Assembly (NCBI RefSeq): GCF_023278085.1
Contig: NZ_CP066265.1
Location: 434,001-498,000, forward strand
Length of the DNA: 64,000 bases
Direction of reading: 5' to 3'
Source of the DNA: Pseudomonas syringae
GTDB taxonomy: Bacteria > Pseudomonadota > Gammaproteobacteria > Pseudomonadales > Pseudomonadaceae
A program made the translations under genes and the position numbers. The notes under the pieces are model-generated. The model worked only from the letters and a program-made list of their open reading frames with translations, did not search any database and was not told the DNA's origin. This document shows positions 56,330 to 64,000 of the stretch, piece by piece. The number at the start of each line of letters is the position of its first letter. The first letter of the stretch is position 1.

Positions 56330-57315
56330 GAATGGGTCTCGGCCATCTGGTAAGCGGTTTGCAGTGCGACGTGCAGGCTGCCGGTGTCGATGTTCGCGCT
56401 GCCAGCCAGATCCAGCGCTGTGCCGTGATCGACAGAGGTGCGGATAATCGGCAAGCCGAGCGTCACATTGACGGCTGCGCCGAAACCTTTGTATTTCAGC
56501 ACGGGCAGGCCCTGATCGTGGTACATCGCCAGCACCGCATCGCAGTGCTCCAGATATTTGGGGGTAAACAGAGTGTCGGCGGGCAGTGGGCCGCGTAAAT
56601 CCAGGCCTTCGCTGCGCAGACGCTCCAGAGTCGGTTCAATGATGTCGATTTCCTCTCGACCCAGATGCCCGCTTTCGCCCGCATGAGGGTTGAGGCCGCA
56701 GACCAGGATGCGCGGGTGGGCGATGCCGAACTTGTTGACCAGATCGGCGTGCAGAATGCGTGTCACGCGCTCAAGCCGTTCAGGCGTAATGGCATCGGCC
56801 ACGTCACGCAGGGGCAGGTGAGTGGTCACCAGTGCCACACGCAGGTCGCCGGTTGCCAGCATCATCACCACCTGTTCGGTGTGGGTCAGTTCGGCAAGAA
56901 ATTCGGTGTGTCCGGAGAAGGCGATCCCGCCGTCGTTGATCACGCCCTTGTGTACCGGGGCGGTAATCATGCCGCTGAACAGCCCGTCGATGCAGCCTTG
57001 CCCGGCGCGGGTCAGGGTCTGAAGTACGAAGGCAGCGTTGGCTTTGTTCAGCACGCCGGTGACGACCGGGGCTGCCAGAGGCGTGTCCCAGACGTACAGG
57101 TTGCCAGCAGGTGCTGGCAGGTCGGGGAGGGCGTCCGGGGTGACATAAAGCAGATTGACTGCCACGCCCAGTTGCGCGGCCCGCTCAAGAAGCAGGCTAC
57201 GGCTGGTGATGGCAATCAGGGGGTAGGGCTGAGGCTGCGTGGCGAGCAGCAGGCAAAGGTCAGGACCTATGCCGGCCGGCTCGCCGGGTGTCAGTGCGAA
57301 ACGCTTGGGTTTCAC
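56326..57315 (-). CDS. pdxA: 4-hydroxythreonine-4-phosphate dehydrogenase
   Basis: The 329-residue enzyme begins with [15 protein letters not shown] and has the metal-binding His in [24 protein letters not shown] and [12 protein letters not shown]. It oxidises 4-phosphohydroxy-threonine in vitamin B6 synthesis. It overlaps both neighbours by four bases. Confidence 0.97.
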   Translation of the reverse strand: MKPKRFALTPGEPAGIGPDLCLLLATQPQPYPLIAITSRSLLLERAAQLGVAVNLLYVTPDALPDLPAPAGNLYVWDTPLAAPVVTGVLNKANAAFVLQTLTRAGQGCIDGLFSGMITAPVHKGVINDGGIAFSGHTEFLAELTHTEQVVMMLATGDLRVALVTTHLPLRDVADAITPERLERVTRILHADLVNKFGIAHPRILVCGLNPHAGESGHLGREEIDIIEPTLERLRSEGLDLRGPLPADTLFTPKYLEHCDAVLAMYHDQGLPVLKYKGFGAAVNVTLGLPIIRTSVDHGTALDLAGSANIDTGSLHVALQTAYQMAETHS

Positions 57316-58640
57316 TGTGCAGCCTGGGTCGCGCCAGGGAGTTTGATTTCAACGTAGGCTTCGTCACGGATCTGACGCAACCAGGTTTGCAGCTCTTCGT
57401 CGTACTTGCGGTTACGCAGTACGCTCAGCGCTTGCTGCTCACGAGCCTGACCGGTTGCATCTGTGGCACGACGGCCAAGAACTTCCAGGACGTGCCAGCC
57501 GTAGGCGGTCTTGAACGGTTTGGACAGCACGCCTTGCGGCGTATCGTTCATGACAGCGCGGAATTCAGGAACCAGCGAGTTAGGGTCAACCCAGTTCAGA
57601 TCACCGCCGTTGAGCGCCGAGCCCGGATCTTCCGAGAAGCTTTTGGCCAGCGCAGCGAAGTCTTCGCCGTTCTGGATGCGCTCGTAGATCTTCTCTGCCA
57701 GAAGCTTGGTCGCTTCCTCGCTGCGGATTTCGCTTGGCTTGATCAGGATATGACGCACATGCACTTCATCACGCATCTGTGCCTGACCCTGACCACCACG
57801 CTTTTCGAGCAGCTTGAGGATAATGAAACCACCTGGCGTACGCGCCGGAGGTGTCACGTCACCAATAGGCATCGAGCTGAGCATGTCACCGAACGGCGGC
57901 GGCAGCTGAGCGGCTTTACGCCAGCCCATGTCGCCACCTTCCAGTGCGTTTTCGCTGGAAGAATTGGTGGTGGCGAGCTTGCCGAAATCGGCACCTTTCT
58001 TCAGCTGGTCATAAATGCTCTTGGCCTTCATGGCTGCAGCCTGGATGGTCTCCGAGGAAGCACTGTCCGGTGTCGCGATCAGAATGTTGGCCAGATGAAA
58101 CTCTTCAGACAGCTGAGCCTTGCCCTGATCGGAGGCCAGGAAGTTCTTCACTTCCTGTTCGGAGACCTGGATACGTTCAGCCACCCGGCGCTGACGCACC
58201 CGGCTGATGATCATTTCCCGGCGAACCTGCTCGCGCGCATCGTCATAAGACAGGCCGTCGTGCGCCAACGCGGCGCGGAACTGCTCCACGCTCATGTTGT
58301 TGCGCTGGGCAATGGTGCCGATCGCCTGGTTCAGTTCTTCATCGCTGACACGAATGCCGGCCCGCTCACCCATCTGCAATTGCAGGTTTTCCAGAATCAG
58401 ACGATCCAGAACCTGTTTTTGCAGTGCTTCGGCTGGCGGTACGCCAGAGCCGCGCTTGGCGATGGTTTGCTGAACTTCACGAACACGCTGGTCCATCTGG
58501 CTTTTCATGATCACGTCGTTATCGACGATGGCCACAACACTGTCCAGAGGTTGAACCGCGGCGTGTACAGCTCCGCTCAGCAGTAACGCGCCCAGCATCA
58601 GCGGGCGCAGACAATCAGAAAGCTTGGTCTTCACGTTCAC
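57312..58640 (-). CDS. surA: Periplasmic chaperone and peptidyl-prolyl isomerase SurA
   Basis: The 442-residue protein has a signal peptide ([14 protein letters not shown]), an N-terminal chaperone domain and two parvulin domains (about residues 185-280 and 295-395, the second with [20 protein letters not shown]). It helps outer-membrane proteins such as LptD to fold. Its start lies inside the 3' end of lptD (26-bp overlap). Confidence 0.96.
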   Translation of the reverse strand: MNVKTKLSDCLRPLMLGALLLSGAVHAAVQPLDSVVAIVDNDVIMKSQMDQRVREVQQTIAKRGSGVPPAEALQKQVLDRLILENLQLQMGERAGIRVSDEELNQAIGTIAQRNNMSVEQFRAALAHDGLSYDDAREQVRREMIISRVRQRRVAERIQVSEQEVKNFLASDQGKAQLSEEFHLANILIATPDSASSETIQAAAMKAKSIYDQLKKGADFGKLATTNSSSENALEGGDMGWRKAAQLPPPFGDMLSSMPIGDVTPPARTPGGFIILKLLEKRGGQGQAQMRDEVHVRHILIKPSEIRSEEATKLLAEKIYERIQNGEDFAALAKSFSEDPGSALNGGDLNWVDPNSLVPEFRAVMNDTPQGVLSKPFKTAYGWHVLEVLGRRATDATGQAREQQALSVLRNRKYDEELQTWLRQIRDEAYVEIKLPGATQAAQ

Positions 58641-61398
58641 GATAACCTTGGATGCCTTTGTCGAGGAAGCTGTCTACCTTGGCGCCAGTCACACCGCCGA
58701 GCCCCTTCAACACGATTTGTAGGAATATGCCGCGGTCGCCTTTCTCGTTCTGAGGCGCTGCCTGGCTGAACTCGTCGTAGTCGATCCAGTAGCGGTTGAC
58801 CAGACGCATTTTCCAGCAGCAGTTGTCGTATTCGAACCCACCGAAAGCTTCGAGGGTGCGTTGACGGTTGTAGTCATACTGCCAGCGGCTGATCACGCTC
58901 CACTGCGGCACAATCGGCCAGATGACCGAGAAGTCGTGCTGCTGGATCTTGTAGTAGTCCTTCACGTAGTTCGGTGAACCCGGAGTCCCGTAGTCACCGC
59001 CACCGACGACCCAGCGGCCAGTGCTTTCGTCGTAACGAATCTGGTCGTTGCGATAGCGATAGCCAAGGTTGACGACCTTGTTGGGTTCGGCTTCAGGCTG
59101 GTAATGGAACATAGCGCTGCCCGAACGGGTGCTCTTGCTGTCCGGATCCCAGTTGAAATCGGAGTTGAAGCGCCAGTCGCGGTTGAAGCGGTATTCGTAT
59201 TCCAGGGCGTAAGGCGAAACGTTGGCCTTGGCGTCATCGCGATCTGCGAACACGACACCTGGCAACTGCACCTTGCGGTCTTCGAAATACAGGGCCTGAC
59301 CGATGCTGAAGCGTTGACGTTCGAAGCCGTTGTCTTCGATCCAGCGGTTGGTAACACCCAGCGACAGCTTGTTCTCGTCGCCGATGCGGTCGGAACCGGT
59401 GAAACGGTTATCACGGAACAGCGAGGCATAGTTGAACGTGCTTTCGCTGGTGTCGAATACCGGGATGTCGTTCTGGTCTTTCTCAGGTACATAGAGATAG
59501 AACAGGCGCGGTTCCAGGGTCTGGCGATAATCCTTGCCGAACCAGTTGGTATTGCGATCGAAATACAGACCGCTGTCGACGCTGAAGATCGGCACGCTGC
59601 GGCTCTGGCTGCTGCTGTACTCTTCGCCGGCGAGAAGCGTTTGCTTGCCTCTGCTGTCCAGATCCAGATCGTACTGGGTATAGACATACTTGAGCTTCGG
59701 CGTCAGGAAACCGTAGCTCCAGTTCATCGGCAGGCTGACGGACGGCGCCAGATTCAGACGATCACCGTTGGCGCGAGCCAGACCTGTGATGTTGTTGTCG
59801 AGGCGTGTCTCGGAGTTGCCATTTTCGTCGATGAACGCGCCGCTGCGCAGATCACGTTCGAAACGAACAGCCTCGGTCTGATAATCGAACTTCAGGCCGC
59901 CCGGGCTATACGGCAGCGTGCCGTTGACCGTCAGCTGTGGCAGACGGTTGTAAGGCGTGATGTTCGCGACCGTCGCCAGCTTGTAGGCCTGAGCGTTGAG
60001 CACTGCCGAGTAGCTGTCGCCACGGTAGGTCAGGGAGCCCTGCTGGGTGATGTAGTCGGTTCTCTTGACGCCGATCTGGTCGGTTTCCAGATCCTGGAAG
60101 TAGTACGGGTCGCTGATGTCGGTGTAGTCGACCTTGGTCAGCCAGCGCGTATCGAGCCCGCCAACGTGCTGCCAGTTGATCATCCAGCGGGTCTTGTCGT
60201 AGTCCGACTGCAACTTGCGCTCGTCGTTCTCGTCGTTCAGGTACGCGCCGCCGAACTGGCCTTCGCTGCCCTTGGTCAGATAACGGAACTCGCCTTCCAT
60301 CAGCAGACCGCGGTCTGCCATGTAGCGCGGGTACAACGTGGCGTCATAGTTCGGCGCCAGGTTGAAATAGTAAGGGGTTACCAGCGTGAAGCCGTTATCG
60401 CCGCCTGCCGCAATGGTCGGTGGCAGGAAGCCGGACTGACGGCGGTCGTCGATCGGGAAGTAGATATACGGCGTGTAGAGTACCGGTATGTCCTTGACCC
60501 GCAGGGTAACGTTGGTCGCTGTACCAAAGCCGGTGGCCGGGTTCAGCGTGATGTTGTTGCCCTTGAGTGTCCAGGCGTTGCTGTTCGGTTCGCACGTGGT
60601 GTACGTGCCGTCCTTGAGGCGGATGATCGCGTTCTCTGCACGCTTGGCGTACAGGGCGTTACCGCGAATATTCGACTTGTGCAGGACGTACTCGGCGTTG
60701 TCGACACGGGCTTCGCCGGTATCGAGCTGCAACTCTGCCTTGTCACCGACGATCAGCGCACCGTTGTCGCGCAAACGGACATTGCCGTTCAGCTCGCCAC
60801 GGTTCTCGGCCTGATGCAGAGCGGCCTCCTGGGCCTCTACCTGCATGCTGCCCTGACGCATGACGACATCACCGGCGAGTGTCGCGACCTGCGCGTCCTG
60901 TTCGTATCGCGAAGCCTTGGCTCCCACGAACATCGGCGCTTCGCTCATCTTGGTCTTGTCGTCCATGCCCGGGCGAACAGGCTCGACGTAAGCGCCCGAG
61001 CAATACGGGCCGGTTTCGGCCAGTTGTGCTGCGGTAAGCTTGTCGCGAGGAACCCAATCGAGGTGGCTGTAGTCAGCACTACGCGACTTCAGGCCTTTGC
61101 CCTTGGCTTCGGTGACCAGTTGCGTGCCCGCAGCCTGCCCACTCGAAGAAGAGGTGCTCTCTGATGAGACCGTGCCGTTGGAACTGACCGACGTCGTGTC
61201 ATGCACGGGGCGCGGAGGCAGGTCTACAGCAGCAGTACTGGATTTCGGCGCACAGTTCCAGGCACCCGAAGCAGAGACTGAGCAGTCATACTGTTCCGCG
61301 GCGACCACGAACTGAGTGGCCAGAGGTTGCATCGCCAGCAGACTGCCGGTTACGAGCAACGGAAATTTTTTACGAAACGCGGGGGATTTCAATGCCAT
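58615..61398 (-). CDS. lptD: LPS-assembly protein LptD
   Basis: The 927-residue outer-membrane protein has a signal peptide (residues about 12-33), the extra N-terminal segment of Pseudomonas LptD, the OstA-like periplasmic domain ([20 protein letters not shown], then [16 protein letters not shown]) and a large C-terminal beta-barrel with the late CC pair (DNCCWKM). With LptE it places LPS in the outer leaflet. It is the first gene of the operon lptD-surA-pdxA-rsmA-apaG-apaH-glpE. Confidence 0.97.
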   Translation of the reverse strand: MALKSPAFRKKFPLLVTGSLLAMQPLATQFVVAAEQYDCSVSASGAWNCAPKSSTAAVDLPPRPVHDTTSVSSNGTVSSESTSSSSGQAAGTQLVTEAKGKGLKSRSADYSHLDWVPRDKLTAAQLAETGPYCSGAYVEPVRPGMDDKTKMSEAPMFVGAKASRYEQDAQVATLAGDVVMRQGSMQVEAQEAALHQAENRGELNGNVRLRDNGALIVGDKAELQLDTGEARVDNAEYVLHKSNIRGNALYAKRAENAIIRLKDGTYTTCEPNSNAWTLKGNNITLNPATGFGTATNVTLRVKDIPVLYTPYIYFPIDDRRQSGFLPPTIAAGGDNGFTLVTPYYFNLAPNYDATLYPRYMADRGLLMEGEFRYLTKGSEGQFGGAYLNDENDERKLQSDYDKTRWMINWQHVGGLDTRWLTKVDYTDISDPYYFQDLETDQIGVKRTDYITQQGSLTYRGDSYSAVLNAQAYKLATVANITPYNRLPQLTVNGTLPYSPGGLKFDYQTEAVRFERDLRSGAFIDENGNSETRLDNNITGLARANGDRLNLAPSVSLPMNWSYGFLTPKLKYVYTQYDLDLDSRGKQTLLAGEEYSSSQSRSVPIFSVDSGLYFDRNTNWFGKDYRQTLEPRLFYLYVPEKDQNDIPVFDTSESTFNYASLFRDNRFTGSDRIGDENKLSLGVTNRWIEDNGFERQRFSIGQALYFEDRKVQLPGVVFADRDDAKANVSPYALEYEYRFNRDWRFNSDFNWDPDSKSTRSGSAMFHYQPEAEPNKVVNLGYRYRNDQIRYDESTGRWVVGGGDYGTPGSPNYVKDYYKIQQHDFSVIWPIVPQWSVISRWQYDYNRQRTLEAFGGFEYDNCCWKMRLVNRYWIDYDEFSQAAPQNEKGDRGIFLQIVLKGLGGVTGAKVDSFLDKGIQGYREREDQAF

Positions 61399-61527
61399 CT
61401 TATTAGTCCGGGCTTCCTGCGCGCCATCTGCCCGCGGGGGGGCCGCACGCCTCTCGATGGGCTGAAAAAGATTCCGGATAATAAAGCATGACCCGCTTGA
61501 CGGCTAGCGCCGTCGGAGACCCTTGTA

Positions 61528-62553
61528 ATGTCAGATCAAGATATACGCCTTCAATCCTTGAAAGTTTGGCTCGATGAGCAGCTGCCAGCGTTGTTTGCAG
61601 CGCAGAATTGGGGCGCCGTGCCCCCGGCCACGTTGACTGCGGCCAGCAGTGATGCAAGTTTCCGCCGTTATTTTCGCTGGGAGGGCGCCGGTCGAACTTT
61701 TATTGTCATGGACGCCCCTCCACCGCAGGAAAACTGCAAACCGTTCGTGGATATTGCTCATTTGCTGGAAAAGTCGGGCATTAATGTTCCGAAAATTTAT
61801 GCCGAAGACCTGACGCAAGGCTTTTTGTTGCTCAATGACCTGGGTCGCCAGACCTATCTGGACGTGATTGACGCCAATAACGCCGATGCACTGTTCGCCG
61901 ACGCGATCCAGGCGCTGCTGGCGTACCAGCAGTTGCCGATGGACGCGCCGCTGCCCAGCTACGACACGGCTTTGCTGCGTCGCGAGCTGGAGTTGTTCCC
62001 CGAGTGGTACGTGAAGCGCCATCTGGGCATCGAAATGGACGAGGCGCAACAGGCCGACTGGCAGCAGGTCAGCGAGCTGCTGATCAACAGCGCCCTTGCG
62101 CAGCCCAAAGTCTTGGTGCATCGCGACTATATGCCGCGCAACCTGATGATCAGTGAGCCCAATCCCGGCGTGCTGGATTTCCAGGATGCGGTGTACGGCC
62201 CGGTCACCTACGACGTAACCTGTCTGTTCAAGGACGCTTTCCTGAGCTGGCCGCAAGAGCGGGTCAGTGACTGGCTCAAGACGTACTGGGTCCAGGCGCG
62301 CGCCCTCGGCATCCCGGTGCAGGACGATTTTGCAGCCTTCGAGCGCGCCAGTGAGCTGATGGGCGTGCAGCGGCATCTGAAGGTCATCGGGATTTTCGCG
62401 CGTATCTGCCACCGCGATGGCAAGCCGCGTTATCTGGACGATGTGCCGCGCTTCTTCGCCTATATAGAAGCGGTGTTGTCGCGACGTCCAGAGCTGGCTC
62501 AGTTGGGGCAATTGCTCACCAGCTTGCAGCAACCCGCAGAGATCTCTGCCTGA
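61528..62553 (+). CDS. amgK: N-acetylmuramate/N-acetylglucosamine kinase AmgK
   Basis: The 341-residue protein is of the aminoglycoside-phosphotransferase fold, with the catalytic VHRDYMPRNLM and the metal-binding VLDFQDAVYGP motifs. In Pseudomonas AmgK phosphorylates MurNAc at C1, in the recycling route that avoids de novo UDP-MurNAc synthesis and gives intrinsic fosfomycin tolerance. It is divergent from lptD and followed by murU, as expected for this route. Confidence 0.92.
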   Translation: MSDQDIRLQSLKVWLDEQLPALFAAQNWGAVPPATLTAASSDASFRRYFRWEGAGRTFIVMDAPPPQENCKPFVDIAHLLEKSGINVPKIYAEDLTQGFLLLNDLGRQTYLDVIDANNADALFADAIQALLAYQQLPMDAPLPSYDTALLRRELELFPEWYVKRHLGIEMDEAQQADWQQVSELLINSALAQPKVLVHRDYMPRNLMISEPNPGVLDFQDAVYGPVTYDVTCLFKDAFLSWPQERVSDWLKTYWVQARALGIPVQDDFAAFERASELMGVQRHLKVIGIFARICHRDGKPRYLDDVPRFFAYIEAVLSRRPELAQLGQLLTSLQQPAEISA

Positions 62554-63276
<723 letters not shown>

Positions 63277-64000
63277 ATGCTGTGGCCCGGCACACTGATC
63301 GGCGCAGGTATTGGCTATGCCATCGCCAGCATTCCGGGCACGATGCTCGGTGCATTGTTGGGTCAGGCGCTGGACCGGCGATTGAAACTGCATAGCTGGG
63401 CGCAGGTGCGCGAGCGCCTCGGCGGCCGTGCGGCGATTGCTCAGGACGGGCTGCTGTTTGTACTGCTGGGGCGACTCGCCAAGAGTGAAGGGCGGGTGGT
63501 GGCCAGTCACATTCATCAGGCCCGGACCGAAATGCGCCGCCTGAACCTCAACGAAGCCGACCAGTTGCGCGCGATCAATGCGTTCAAGCGCGGCCGGGAT
63601 GGTGCTGACGGGCTGCGCAGTTACCTGCGCGGTTTGCAGCGTCAGCCGGACATGGCCGAAGAGCTGTTGCGTGCCTGCTGGCGAATGGCCTGGGCCGATG
63701 GCAAGGCCTCGCGGGTCGAGCGCGAGCTGATCGGTGTCTGGGGCATGTGGCTGGGCTGGTCACAGCAGCAGGTCGAGGCGCTGGCCGCCGAATACGACCC
63801 GATGAAGCGCTCGCCGATCAGCGTTGGCGATGATTACAGGGGCGCGATGAGCCTGCTCGGCGTGAAGCCGGACACTGATCCTCTGAGCGTCAAGCGGGCT
63901 TATCGGCGCCTGCTCAGTCGTCATCATCCGGACAAGATCGCCGGTTCGGGCGCCAATGCGCAGCAGGTACGGATGGCAACCGAGAAAACCAGCGAGTTGC
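63277..64000 (+). CDS. DjlA-like J-domain protein (truncated by window end)
   Basis: The protein starts with an N-terminal membrane segment (TLIGAGIGYAIASIPGTMLG), continues with a TerB-like helical domain (LFVLLGRLAKSEGRV, then ACWRMAWADGKASRVER), and reaches a C-terminal J-domain with the HPD motif (SRHHPDKIAG). This is the order of DjlA, a membrane-anchored DnaK co-chaperone. It begins right after the murU stop (TGAATG). The last residues lie outside the window. Confidence 0.9.
   Translation, partial: MLWPGTLIGAGIGYAIASIPGTMLGALLGQALDRRLKLHSWAQVRERLGGRAAIAQDGLLFVLLGRLAKSEGRVVASHIHQARTEMRRLNLNEADQLRAINAFKRGRDGADGLRSYLRGLQRQPDMAEELLRACWRMAWADGKASRVERELIGVWGMWLGWSQQQVEALAAEYDPMKRSPISVGDDYRGAMSLLGVKPDTDPLSVKRAYRRLLSRHHPDKIAGSGANAQQVRMATEKTSEL

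Overview
The window is a piece of a Pseudomonas chromosome, most likely from the P. syringae group. The evidence is the gene order: pqqF-pqqA-pqqB, then davBA with an Lrp-type regulator, then tRNA-Ile2(CAU)-rpoD-dnaG-rpsU facing tsaD, then plsY, folB, folK and cca, the prkA/yeaH/spoVR operon, the lptD-surA-pdxA-rsmA-apaG-apaH-glpE operon, and the amgK-murU recycling genes. Intergenic palindromes built on a GCGGAGC core support the same placement. This assignment rests on recognition of the genes, not on a database search.

Region 1 (1-11.7 kb) is chromosomal: PQQ biosynthesis, lysine degradation through 5-aminopentanamide (davB, davA, regulator), a FUSC-family membrane protein, a hipBA-like toxin-antitoxin pair, a NERD-domain protein, a GNAT acetyltransferase and a formate/nitrite channel.

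Region 2 (about 12.06-36.7 kb) is an accessory island in the 3' end of tRNA-Ile2(CAU). The tRNA 3' end occurs three times: in the intact tRNA (36.67 kb), as an 80-bp perfect copy with its terminator (18.02-18.10 kb), and as a decayed copy (12.06 kb). The island therefore consists of two related elements in tandem. The outer one (12.06-18.05 kb) is AT-rich, has a wrecked integrase, and still carries a complete three-gene operon matching the Detocs anti-phage system: a GHKL kinase, a stand-alone receiver, and a receiver fused to a nucleoside-phosphorylase effector. The inner one (18.05-36.7 kb) has an intact tyrosine integrase, a MobA/MobL relaxase, a coupling-protein ATPase, a TraD-like accessory protein, a TrfA-type replication initiator with four 22-bp iterons, and cargo. 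No mating-pair formation genes are visible, so it looks like an integrative mobilizable element with its own replicon.

The most interesting cargo lies at 18.5-23.1 kb. A protein with two GHKL ATPase domains is translationally coupled to a receiver protein with a HEPN-like RNase motif, and both converge on a DNA cytosine-5 methyltransferase with no recognisable restriction enzyme. This is a candidate defence system that I cannot match to a named one. Five copies of an 18-bp palindrome lie in the promoter regions of the mobilization genes and of a CPBP-protease gene, suggesting a shared operator.

Region 3 (36.7-64 kb) is core genome: a PAS/GGDEF/EAL protein, rpoD, dnaG, rpsU, tsaD, plsY, folB, folK, cca, the stress operon prkA-yeaH-spoVR, the envelope and ribosome-maturation operon lptD-surA-pdxA-rsmA-apaG-apaH-glpE, and amgK-murU-djlA-like. 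A notable cis element is the hairpin just before cca, which is at once a terminator and a sequestered Shine-Dalgarno sequence.
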